5,649 bases of DNA, taken from a bacterium ADurb.Bin374 (lineage in GTDB: Bacteria > Riflebacteria > Ozemobacteria > Ozemobacterales > Ozemobacteraceae). Location: contig MWAR01000203.1 in NCBI GenBank assembly GCA_002068715.1, positions 1-5,649 of the forward strand, written 5' to 3'. Each line of letters starts with the position of its first letter. The first letter of the stretch is position 1. Below, in pieces: positions 1-5,649 of the stretch. Under the pieces are notes generated by a model. The model searched no databases and was not told the DNA's origin. It worked only from the letters and a program-made list of their open reading frames with translations. Made by a program: the position numbers and the translations under genes.

Positions 1-95
1 CCGCCGTTGCGAACGGCGTGTATCTGCTCCGGGCGCGGGTCGCGCGCGGGAACGAGCGGCTTGCCGCGAACGGACGTATCGTCATTCTCCGGTAA
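1..95 (+). CDS. C-terminal end of a probable secreted/surface protein (5' end outside window)
   Basis: The frame beginning at base 3 is open to a TAA at 93-95 and encodes 30 residues starting AVANGVYLLRARVARG and ending GRIVILR. The pattern A-N-G-V-Y-L-x-R, then a Gly-containing turn, then G-x-I-V-x-L-R at the very C-terminus, matches the last strands of the FlgD-Ig-like or T9SS-type C-terminal beta-sandwich that closes many large secreted bacterial proteins. The family assignment rests on this short motif only. The upstream domains, and so the real function, cannot be seen. No hairpin followed by a T-run is visible after the stop, so read-through into the kinase gene 110 bp downstream is possible. 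Confidence 0.55.
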   Translation, partial: AVANGVYLLRARVARGNERLAANGRIVILR

Positions 96-137
96 CGACC
101 GGAAACGGATCGCGCTGCCAGGGCGGTCGGTTCGACG

Positions 138-146
138 TGATAGAAT
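138..146 (+). promoter_or_regulatory. Candidate extended -10 promoter for the hybrid kinase gene
   Basis: TGATAGAAT fits the extended -10 form TGnTAnAAT, with five of six matches to TATAAT in the hexamer. No good -35 lies 16-18 bp upstream, which is tolerated with an extended -10. Transcription would start near 153, giving a leader of about 50 nt. A 5-bp inverted repeat (ATGGT at 145-149, ACCAT at 157-161) straddles the expected start and could be an operator, but it is short enough to arise by chance. The kinase could instead be co-transcribed with the upstream gene. Confidence 0.4.
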
Positions 147-191
147 GGTGCGGGATACCATGTGAGTTCTTGAGATTCGATACCCGTGCAT

Positions 192-200
192 GAGGGAGAG
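192..200 (+). promoter_or_regulatory. Ribosome binding site selecting the GTG start of the kinase
   Basis: The purine run GAGGGAGAG has its AGGGAG core at 193-198, 7 nt before GTG at 206. The next in-frame start, ATG at 218, would be 19 nt from the core, so the GTG start is preferred. Confidence 0.7.
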
Positions 201-205
201 AGAAC

Positions 206-2755
206 GTGAGCGGCGGAATGATCCTGCCCCTGATCCACAACGCATCTCTTCTGCTGACGCTCGTTCTGCTCCATGATATCGTCGTCTCGAGCCGGCGCGG
301 CGCGCCCTCGCTCGGCGGTCTTGTATTCAGCGGCATCATCCTTGGAAGTATAGGTGTCGCGATCTCTCTCACGCCCCTACATTTCTCGCCCGGCATCATT
401 TACGATACGAGATCAGTTCTGATCAGTGTCAGCGGACTGTTCCTCGGAACGGTTCCCACGCTTCTCGCGATGCTCATCACGGCGTTGAATCGGGTGTTCA
501 TCGTCGGCGGCGTCGGCGCCTGGACGGGAACCTCGGTGGTTTTCGCTTCCGGCGGAATTGCCTTGCTCTGGCGCAGATTCCGCAGGGAGTCGCTCGAAGC
601 CATGTCGAGATCGGAGCTGTTCCTGTTCGGCGTGATCGTTCATATCGTCATGCTGTTGCTGATGCTCACGCTTCCGGGCGACCTGGGCTGGAAGGTGCTG
701 TCCGGCGTCGCCGTGCCCGTGATCGTCATTTATCCAACGATCACGATGCTGCTGGGGGCGCTGCTTGTGAACCGCTTGTGTCAGAAGGATGCCCGGATCG
801 CCCTCCAGGCCAGCGAGGAACGCCTTCGCGCGACGCTGTACAGCATCGGCGACGCCGTCATCACGACCGATTGCGAATGCCGGGTCCTGCGGATGAATCC
901 GGTCGCGGAAACCCTGACGGGATGGGGAGAGAATGAGGCGCGCGGAAAGCCGCTTCCCGATATTTTCCGGATCGTCCACGAAAAAAGCCGGCAGCCGGTC
1001 GAAAGTCCTGTCGATTCCGTTCTTCGCCGGGGTGCGGGTGTCGGTCTGACCAGTCAGACCCTGCTGCTTTCGCGCGACGGACGCGAGACGCCGATTGCCG
1101 ACAGCGCAGCGCCGATCAGGGATGAGGAGGGATCGACGATCGGCGTCGTTCTCGTGTTCCGCAGCCAGGCGGCCGAGCGGGCGATGGAAAAAGAGCGCGT
1201 GATGCTGACCGAGACGATCCGCGCAAGCATGAACGAAATCTACATTATTGACGTGAAGACAGGGGGGCTCAGATTCGCGAACCAGGGGGCCCTGACGAAT
1301 CTCGGATATACCTTCGAGCAGTTGCGCCGGCTGGGCCCTGTCGCTCTGAATCCGGCGTTCGCCCTCGAAGAGTTCGAGCGATTCATCGCCCCGCTCCTCA
1401 CGAGGGAAAAGCAGCAGCTGATCATCGAATCGACCCATCACCGGGCTGACGGAAGCCGGTATCCGGTCGAGGTGCATCTCCAGTTGATCGATCACGAGGG
1501 CGATCAGGTTCTTCTGGCCATTGCGGAGGATATCACCGCGAAAAAGCAAGCCGAGGAAAAAGCCCGTCTGGCAACGGAAGAGGCGTCCAGACTTCAGGAA
1601 CAGTTGCTCCATTCCCAGAAAATGGAATCGGTTGGGCGCCTGGCCGGCGGCGTGGCCCATGATTTCAACAACATGCTTGGCGTGATCATCGGCCATGCCG
1701 ATCTTGCCCTGTGTGATCTCGATGCTGAATCGCGCGTCGCCAACAGCCTCCGGGAGATCAGGCGGGCGGCCGATCATTCGGCCGGTCTGACGCGCCAGCT
1801 CCTCGCCTTCGCCCGAAAACAGGCGATCAAGCCGCGTCCGATCGATCTGAACGAGGCGGTGACGAACTCGTTGAAGATGCTCCGCCGATTGATCGGCGAA
1901 AGCATTCAGCTTGTCTTCAGCCCGGGAAACAACCTGTGGACCACGAAAATGGACCCGGCCCAGCTCGATCAGGTCCTCGCGAACCTAACCGTCAACGCTC
2001 GGGATGCGATCTCGGGCAGCGGGGTGATCACCATCCGAACCGCGAACGAGCTCGTCGACGAGTCTCGCGTCGCCTCGTTCCCCGACGCCCGGGCCGGCGA
2101 ATACGTGGTTCTCTCGATTGGCGACACCGGGTGTGGAATGGATGAGAACACTCTGGGCCACCTGTTCGAACCGTTCTTCACGACGAAAAAACTGGGTGAA
2201 GGCACGGGGCTCGGTCTCGCGACTCTGTACGGCATCGTGAGGCAGAACGACGGATTCATCGCCGTCGAGAGCGAGCCGGGAAAAGGGAGCGTTTTCAGGA
2301 TCCATCTGCCGCGCGACCGGTCTGAACCCTCTCGGATTGCCGGCGTGAGTGCCGGGGATGCCGAGAAAGGAACCGAGACGATCCTGCTGGTCGAGGACGA
2401 GCCGGAGCTTCTCAAACTCATGAAAACGGCTCTCGAAGGAAAAGGCTACACCGTTATCGCGATCGGCTCGCCGCGGCAGGCCATTTCCCTGATCGGTGAA
2501 CATGCCGGCCGAATCGATCTGCTGATCACCGACGTGGTCATGCCCGAAATGAACGGCAGGGAACTGAGGGACCGGGTTCTGGCCCTGCGCGGGGATATGA
2601 AGGTATTGTATATTTCTGGTTATACGGCGGACGTCATCGCCCGGCACGGCATTCTCGACGGAAACGTCATGCTTCTTGAAAAGCCGTTCACGATCGGTGC
2701 TCTTGCCGCAAAGGTCCGATCGGTGCTGGACGCGCGATCAGATCATTTGGTGTAG
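206..2755 (+). CDS. Membrane hybrid sensor histidine kinase (5TM-LYT, PAS-PAS, HisKA, HATPase, receiver)
   Basis: This is a complete 849-residue kinase of the inner membrane. Residues 7-188 hold about six hydrophobic segments. Residues 61-102 (PGIIYDTRS with D67 and R69, then a Gly-rich helix ending in N95-R96 and GG) look like the 5TM sensor module of LytS-type kinases. Two PAS domains follow at about 203-325 and 333-445, then a short coiled coil at 446-470. The H-box is at 471-490, with H485 in GGVAHDFNN as the likely autophosphorylated residue. The ATPase domain shows the N-box (N593, N597), D640 in IGDTGCGM, the F-box FEPFFTT at 654-660 and the G2 box GEGTGLGL at 664-671. The C-terminal receiver (724-843) has acidic residues E730-D731-E732, phospho-acceptor D776, S804 and K826 of the EKPF motif, so every residue needed for phosphotransfer is present. 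The signal sensed is unknown; some LytS-family sensors respond to pyruvate or envelope state. No DNA-binding output domain or separate regulator is seen nearby, so its target is unknown. The GTG start is chosen from the AGGGAG site 7 nt upstream. Confidence 0.93.
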   Translation: MSGGMILPLIHNASLLLTLVLLHDIVVSSRRGAPSLGGLVFSGIILGSIGVAISLTPLHFSPGIIYDTRSVLISVSGLFLGTVPTLLAMLITALNRVFIVGGVGAWTGTSVVFASGGIALLWRRFRRESLEAMSRSELFLFGVIVHIVMLLLMLTLPGDLGWKVLSGVAVPVIVIYPTITMLLGALLVNRLCQKDARIALQASEERLRATLYSIGDAVITTDCECRVLRMNPVAETLTGWGENEARGKPLPDIFRIVHEKSRQPVESPVDSVLRRGAGVGLTSQTLLLSRDGRETPIADSAAPIRDEEGSTIGVVLVFRSQAAERAMEKERVMLTETIRASMNEIYIIDVKTGGLRFANQGALTNLGYTFEQLRRLGPVALNPAFALEEFERFIAPLLTREKQQLIIESTHHRADGSRYPVEVHLQLIDHEGDQVLLAIAEDITAKKQAEEKARLATEEASRLQEQLLHSQKMESVGRLAGGVAHDFNNMLGVIIGHADLALCDLDAESRVANSLREIRRAADHSAGLTRQLLAFARKQAIKPRPIDLNEAVTNSLKMLRRLIGESIQLVFSPGNNLWTTKMDPAQLDQVLANLTVNARDAISGSGVITIRTANELVDESRVASFPDARAGEYVVLSIGDTGCGMDENTLGHLFEPFFTTKKLGEGTGLGLATLYGIVRQNDGFIAVESEPGKGSVFRIHLPRDRSEPSRIAGVSAGDAEKGTETILLVEDEPELLKLMKTALEGKGYTVIAIGSPRQAISLIGEHAGRIDLLITDVVMPEMNGRELRDRVLALRGDMKVLYISGYTADVIARHGILDGNVMLLEKPFTIGALAAKVRSVLDARSDHLV
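2743..2755. other. Tail-to-tail overlap of the kinase and protease genes
   Basis: The kinase stop TAG is at 2753-2755 on the plus strand and the protease stop (TGA on the minus strand) occupies 2743-2745. The last four kinase codons before the stop therefore lie partly or wholly inside the end of the other gene. There is no spacer and no visible hairpin plus T-run for either direction, so the two transcripts must have complementary 3' ends unless Rho stops them. Confidence 0.9.
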
Positions 2756-5091
2756 GCGCCAAGGGCCCGGCGATACCGCTCGCGTTGCTGGACGAAGGCG
2801 TTGAGCATGGCCTGTGCCTGTGCCTGGTTGCCCGACGCGGCGGCCTGAACGTATTTCTTGTACGCCGCCTCATACTCGTCCTTCACGACGCGCAGGTTCT
2901 TGTGCATGTTCGCGTAGGGAATGCAGTCGATCGAGGCGTCGAGCCGGACCGGGTCATACGACTCACGCGCCTTCGGCGCCGTTTTAACGACCGGCTCGGA
3001 TTCGGTGTCCTGGAGCATCATCTGGGGAGCGGGCGCGGTCGTCGTCGCCGCCGTCTCGCTCTTCTTCGCTTTTTTGTCGCGGCCGAACAGCTTCGCGATG
3101 CCGGTAAACAGCTTCTCACCGAGGAACCCGCCCAGCATGCCGCCGATCATCGGCCCCACGACCGGGATCGGAATCATCGCGCCGAGCATCGAGCCCACGG
3201 TCGAGCCGACGGCCTGGCCGGCGATCGCGACGGGGTCGAGGCTCTTGAGGGCTTCCTTGAAGCTCATGCCGGCGCCGAGATTGCCGCCGAACTGGCCGCC
3301 CGCGATCGAGGTGAGGGTCGGAAGCAGGGAGCCGGCGATGGCCCCCACGACCGGAATCGGGACGAATGTCTGGATCAGCGGGGCGATGACATGACCCGCC
3401 GCCGCGCCCATCGAGCTGCCGACGACGTTGCCGACGAACTGCATCGAGGCGACGGCCGACAGGGCCTGCTTGAGGCTCGGCTTTTCCCCCGAGGCGATCT
3501 GGCTGACCAGGTTGACCGCGATCGACGTTCCCGCCGTGATCGCGACGTTCTTCACGCTGAACGACTGCTTGATCGAGTCGGCGGCACGTTCCAGTCCGAC
3601 GCCGAGCGCTTTCTTGCCCCTCAGGAGGGTTTCGCTGAGCTTGAGCTGCCGGAACTGCTTCGACGTGTCGTCGGAATAGGCATACGCCGCGCCGCCTTCG
3701 ACCGCCCGGTCGATTTTCCCGTCGACGACCGTCTGCTGGTAGGCCTGTTCCTTCCACTGGTTGTAGGAGGCTTGCTGTTGTCTGTAGGCCGCTTCGAGCG
3801 AGGCGTCGTTCGGGGAGTTCTTCCAGGCCTGTTCGGCATCGAAAAGGGCTTTGTATCTGGATGTGGCGGTTGAATCGACCGTCGTATACTTCGTGTTCTC
3901 GAGGAACTGCTTGATGATGTAGCTGCGGTCTTCCGGATACTTCTGGATGTACGACTGGAGGAAGTCGCGGTAGGTCTGCGGCTTGGCCGACTCGAACACG
4001 TCGAGCACTTTCTGATACGGCGCCTGGATGCGGTTGTCGGTGAGCATCTTGTAGAACAGCGACGCGTTGACGCCTTCGGTCGAAAGCTGCTCGCTGCCGT
4101 TCTTCAGCAGACCGTCGTTCGCTCCGCTGACCACGCCCTGATTCTTGAAGATGAACTTGTTCTCGGCGATGTTCTTCTGACTCTGAACGCGCCAGGAACT
4201 CGAGTTGTCGAGGCGATCCTTGTTCGCCAGCGTCTCGATCGCTTCGGCCCACCCCTCGGAATACGCGAACCCCTCGTCGGTGACCGAGTTCTTCGCATGA
4301 GGGCCGGCATACCCCGTTTTGGGATAATTCGGCGACTCGTAGGTCTGGTCCATGATCATGTGGCCGACTTCGTGCGCGATGACCGAGGCCGCCGACGAGT
4401 CGTTCATGCCGCCCTGGAACGCCTCGCTGTCGGCCGGAATGACGAGCCGGTTCGCGTTGCTGTTGTCGCGGTACGTGACCTGGCCGTTCGTATCGGTTTC
4501 GGCGAGGACGAACCCCTTCGAATCGTGATAGATCGAGCCGGAATCGCCCACTTCGAGATACACCGGCTTCTTAAGGTCGCTGACCAGCCACTCGGCCAGT
4601 TTCGCGTCGCGCACGCCCGAGTTGATCTCCTGCTGGAGCCGCTCGATCTTCGTGTTGCGCGCCTCGACCTGCATCGAAACGATGTTCCTGAGACCCGCAT
4701 CGTTTTCGATATAGCTCTTCAGCTGCTGATACCGCCCGTCGCCGGCGGAAAGTTCGCGAAGGACGGGAACGGTGTTCCCAAGGAAATCTCTGGTCTTGAC
4801 GCTATGCGTATTGCCCTCGACCGGCGCCACGATCTTGATCTGCGACATCGCCGCTTCCGTCGAAAGGTTCTGTGCGATGACGCGGTTCGCCCCGTCACGG
4901 ACATAATATTTGCCGGAAGCCGTGTCATATTCAGGCTTCACCGCCTGGACGATCTGGCCGGAGTCGTCCCGGACGACGTAGCGCACGCCCGCCGTGGTCA
5001 GCTCGAAGGATGCCCCCGCAAAGACTGGCAGGGCAATCAACAGGGCCATCACCACCAGGAAAAACAGGCGATTGTGTGGCATGCGTCTCAT
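2743..5091 (-). CDS. Exported HExxH putative metalloprotease with C-terminal tandem glycine-zipper membrane region
   Basis: This 782-residue protein is not recognised as a named family. Residues 1-27 form a classical Sec signal peptide: basic MRRMPHNR, a hydrophobic core, and an end at VFA or AGA before S28. Residues 28-230 are a polar region of unknown fold with a helical, possibly coiled stretch at about 115-170. H240-E241-V242-G243-H244 is a zincin active-site motif. SEGWAE at 278-283 is the typical position for a third zinc ligand, making E279 the best candidate and giving a gluzincin-like arrangement; E273 in DEGFA is an alternative. Residues 290-510 are largely helical and charged. Residues 514-533 are hydrophobic, and 539-668 hold two tandem GxxxG-rich hydrophobic units, each with PIPVVG. 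A basic stretch (GRDKKAKK), a Thr/Ala/Pro-rich linker and a helical, Gln/Ala-rich C-terminus follow. C723 is the only cysteine I see in the mature part. The start is fixed by GGAGG 8 nt upstream; M4 would be too far. Likely location is periplasm, envelope or outside. Substrate and role are unknown; a membrane-acting toxin, a self-processing surface protein and a structural envelope protein are all possible. Confidence 0.85.
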   Translation of the reverse strand: MRRMPHNRLFFLVVMALLIALPVFAGASFELTTAGVRYVVRDDSGQIVQAVKPEYDTASGKYYVRDGANRVIAQNLSTEAAMSQIKIVAPVEGNTHSVKTRDFLGNTVPVLRELSAGDGRYQQLKSYIENDAGLRNIVSMQVEARNTKIERLQQEINSGVRDAKLAEWLVSDLKKPVYLEVGDSGSIYHDSKGFVLAETDTNGQVTYRDNSNANRLVIPADSEAFQGGMNDSSAASVIAHEVGHMIMDQTYESPNYPKTGYAGPHAKNSVTDEGFAYSEGWAEAIETLANKDRLDNSSSWRVQSQKNIAENKFIFKNQGVVSGANDGLLKNGSEQLSTEGVNASLFYKMLTDNRIQAPYQKVLDVFESAKPQTYRDFLQSYIQKYPEDRSYIIKQFLENTKYTTVDSTATSRYKALFDAEQAWKNSPNDASLEAAYRQQQASYNQWKEQAYQQTVVDGKIDRAVEGGAAYAYSDDTSKQFRQLKLSETLLRGKKALGVGLERAADSIKQSFSVKNVAITAGTSIAVNLVSQIASGEKPSLKQALSAVASMQFVGNVVGSSMGAAAGHVIAPLIQTFVPIPVVGAIAGSLLPTLTSIAGGQFGGNLGAGMSFKEALKSLDPVAIAGQAVGSTVGSMLGAMIPIPVVGPMIGGMLGGFLGEKLFTGIAKLFGRDKKAKKSETAATTTAPAPQMMLQDTESEPVVKTAPKARESYDPVRLDASIDCIPYANMHKNLRVVKDEYEAAYKKYVQAAASGNQAQAQAMLNAFVQQRERYRRALGAYTK
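3088..3477 (-). repeat. Two tandem glycine-zipper units inside the protease gene
   Basis: Protein residues 539-609 and 610-668 align as a diverged duplication. Each unit opens with S-(L/F)-K-(Q/E)-A-L (539-544 and 610-615), then has a G-x-x-V-G-S-x-x-G pattern (G554/G558/G562 and G625/G629/G633), then PIPVVG (578-583 and 641-646) followed by more Gly-rich hydrophobic sequence. Unit 1 carries about 8 extra residues before PIPVVG. The PIPVVG coding stretches (3343-3360 and 3154-3171) differ at one of 18 bases. GxxxG repeats of this kind pack membrane helices closely; the duplication itself is read directly from the sequence. Confidence 0.75.
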
Positions 5092-5099
5092 ATCGAAAA

Positions 5100-5104
5100 C
5101 CTCC
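5100..5104 (-). promoter_or_regulatory. Ribosome binding site of the protease/glycine-zipper gene
   Basis: On the minus strand GGAGG lies 8 nt before the ATG whose first base is 5091. It favours this start over the in-frame ATG nine bases further in. The lipoprotein gene on the other side has the same GGAGG and the same 8-nt spacing. Confidence 0.85.
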
Positions 5105-5136
5105 GGCCGACAGGGTTGAATACGGCAATTTTACTG

Positions 5137-5145
5137 ATTATACCA
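5137..5145 (-). promoter_or_regulatory. Extended -10 promoter of the protease/glycine-zipper gene
   Basis: Read on the minus strand, 5145 down to 5137 is TGGTATAAT: a perfect TATAAT preceded by TGn. The best -35 candidate is TTGTGG (5166-5161, spacer 18 bp), which is weak, as is common with extended -10 promoters. Transcription would begin near 5130, giving a leader of about 38 nt that contains the GGAGG site. Confidence 0.65.
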
Positions 5146-5189
5146 ACCGCTCCCCGGGGGCCACAAGGGTACGACATGAAATGTTCGAA

Positions 5190-5230
5190 GTTTGAAACCA
5201 TGGCGAGGGGGTGTGGAGCGCGTTTGAAAC
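5190..5230. repeat. Direct repeat of GTTTGAAAC, candidate operator pair
   Basis: GTTTGAAAC occurs at 5190-5198 and again at 5222-5230, centres 32 bp apart, close to three helical turns. Each copy is an odd-length dyad (GTTT-G-AAAC). Both lie between the divergent promoters, upstream of each, where a dimeric regulator could bind both sites on one face of the helix. The binding role is inferred; only the repeat and its spacing are seen. Confidence 0.4.
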
Positions 5231-5235
5231 GCTCC
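5215..5235. other. 21-nt inverted repeat in the divergent control region
   Basis: GGAGCG (5215-5220) pairs with CGCTCC (5230-5235) around a 9-nt loop. An overlapping alternative is GCGTTT-G-AAACGC at 5220-5232. Neither strand has a T-run after it, so it does not look like an intrinsic terminator. It contains the second GTTTGAAAC copy and is better read as a protein-binding dyad, though chance cannot be excluded. Confidence 0.4.
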
Positions 5236-5288
5236 CTGCTCAATCTCAATGCAGGAGAAGAACTGAATACTGAGAATAAAAAAGGAAC

Positions 5289-5316
5289 TTGACATTTTCG
5301 GGGAGGGGGGTAGTAT
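5289..5316 (+). promoter_or_regulatory. Candidate promoter of the lipoprotein gene with a G-tract spacer
   Basis: A perfect TTGACA (5289-5294) is followed after 16 bp by TAGTAT (5311-5316), four of six matches to TATAAT. The spacer ends in four Gs, an A and six Gs (5300-5310). One extra G would bring the spacer to the optimal 17 bp. Start would be near 5323, leaving a leader of about 58 nt. Confidence 0.5.
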
Positions 5317-5368
5317 TGTAATTCATAAGAAATAATATAGAATATATATATTATATCAAATATCATTG
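5313..5368 (+). promoter_or_regulatory. AT-rich leader with palindrome and possible second promoter
   Basis: By hand count only 8 of these 56 bases are G or C, in a window of about 60% GC. It contains a perfect 12-bp palindrome of A and T at 5341-5352, extendable to an imperfect 20 bp at 5337-5356. A second promoter candidate is TTGTAA (5316-5321) with TAGAAT (5338-5343), spacer 16 bp. In such AT-rich DNA promoter-like hexamers are expected by chance, so this second promoter is less certain than the TTGACA one. An unstructured leader would also favour translation. Confidence 0.4.
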
Positions 5369-5372
5369 GAGG
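5368..5372 (+). promoter_or_regulatory. Ribosome binding site of the lipoprotein gene
   Basis: GGAGG lies 8 nt before ATG at 5381, an ideal spacing that fixes the start of a gene running off the window. Confidence 0.85.
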
Positions 5373-5380
5373 ATTTCAGG

Positions 5381-5649
5381 ATGGTTGTCAGAACCCTGCT
5401 CCGGACGTTTCTCGCGACGCTGATCGTCGCTTTGTGCTTCGCCTGTGTCGGTTGCGGCGGGGGTGGAGGCGGCGGCGGAAGCGGCGTGTCGCAGGCATAT
5501 CTTAAGGTGCCCGAACTCGAGGCCGAGATTCCCAAGGCTCCCCCCACTTCCGTTCGGGGCGACGTGAAAGCGGAGCCGGCGAAAGAAGACTTTTCGGTCG
5601 ATCTGGTCAACCCCGAAACCGGTGAAACGCTCTTTACGGTCATCGCCAA
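5381..5649 (+). CDS. Putative lipoprotein, N-terminal part (3' end outside window)
   Basis: The frame from ATG at 5381 is open to the window edge (89 codons plus two bases). Residues 1-24 form a lipoprotein signal peptide: R4 and R8, a hydrophobic core (FLATLIVALCFA), then C22-V23-G24-C25. C25 is the likely lipidated cysteine; C22 is a poorer alternative. Eight glycines and a serine follow as a flexible tether, then an acidic Pro/Ala/Lys-rich stretch (about 40-65), then FSVDLVNPETGETLFTVIA, which reads like the opening beta strands of a small exported beta-sandwich or carboxypeptidase-regulatory-like domain. Position +2 is Gly, so no Asp inner-membrane retention signal is seen; outer-membrane anchoring is likely if the cell has one. 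It is divergent from the protease/glycine-zipper gene and shares its control region. Function cannot be named from this fragment. Confidence 0.8.
   Translation, partial: MVVRTLLRTFLATLIVALCFACVGCGGGGGGGGSGVSQAYLKVPELEAEIPKAPPTSVRGDVKAEPAKEDFSVDLVNPETGETLFTVIA

Noticed and set aside
96..129. Inverted repeat CGACCG/CGGTCG after the upstream stop as a terminator
   Set aside because: The stem is 6 bp with a 22-nt loop and no T-run follows, so it does not meet the pattern of an intrinsic terminator.
413..1777. Long open frame on the minus strand opposite the kinase (454 codons)
   Set aside because: It lies entirely opposite a well-supported kinase with intact motifs, its product is Arg/His/Asp-rich with no recognisable domain, and long antisense frames are expected in GC-rich coding DNA.
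2785..3873. Plus-strand open frame of 362 codons opposite the protease gene
   Set aside because: The product is dominated by Arg, Asp and Gly as expected from the complement of GC-rich codons, with no domain, and the minus-strand gene has a signal peptide, motifs and ribosome site.
3116..4252. Minus-strand open frame of 378 codons in a shifted frame within the protease gene
   Set aside because: It is a frame-shifted shadow rich in Arg and Gln. The real frame is uninterrupted through this stretch, so it is not evidence of a frameshift.
4297..5292. Plus-strand open frame of 331 codons spanning the protease 5' end and the divergent region
   Set aside because: Most of it is antisense to the protease N-terminus and signal peptide, and it has no ribosome site or recognisable domain.
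5176..5292. Possible 38-codon small gene in the divergent region (starting MKCSKFETMARG)
   Set aside because: There is no convincing ribosome site before the ATG, its stop overlaps the TTGACA promoter element, and it covers the inverted repeats. It would be reconsidered if conserved in related genomes.
5356..5649. Minus-strand open frame opposite the lipoprotein gene
   Set aside because: Its product contains a long proline run that is simply the complement of the polyglycine codons, and the plus strand has a perfect ribosome site and a lipoprotein signal.

Overview
The window is bacterial DNA of roughly 60% GC with long, densely packed genes. A membrane hybrid histidine kinase, a secretory signal peptide and a lipoprotein signal suggest a Gram-negative-type envelope. 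The upstream gene fragment ends like the FlgD-Ig/T9SS-type C-termini common in environmental phyla, and the lipoprotein has a Cys-polyGly start. Both would fit a deltaproteobacterial-type lineage or a candidate phylum such as Riflebacteria/Ozemobacteria. This placement is a guess; nothing in the window fixes the taxon.

Layout. (1) 1-95: the last 30 codons of a rightward gene, probably a large secreted or surface protein. (2) 96-205: a 110-bp gap with a good extended -10 promoter candidate and a clear ribosome binding site. (3) 206-2755, plus strand: an 849-residue hybrid sensor kinase with a LytS-type 5TM sensor, two PAS domains, HisKA, HATPase and a C-terminal receiver. (4) 2743-5091, minus strand: a 782-residue exported protein with an HEVGH zinc-protease motif and a C-terminal glycine-zipper region built from two tandem units. 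Its stop codon overlaps the end of the kinase gene tail-to-tail by 13 bp. (5) 5092-5380: a 289-bp divergent control region. It has a consensus extended -10 firing left, a TTGACA promoter firing right whose spacer is mostly G, two copies of a 9-bp dyad-like motif 32 bp apart, a 21-nt hairpin and a very AT-rich leader. (6) 5381-end, plus strand: the start of a lipoprotein gene that runs off the window.

How the genes may work together. The protease/glycine-zipper protein and the lipoprotein are divergent and share a control region, so co-regulation is plausible. The kinase is convergent with the protease gene and has no response regulator beside it here, so its output partner lies elsewhere or is reached through its own receiver. 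No mobile element, CRISPR array, tRNA, rRNA or convincing intrinsic terminator was seen. The most unusual items are the secreted HExxH protein with duplicated glycine-zipper membrane segments and the G-tract promoter of the lipoprotein.
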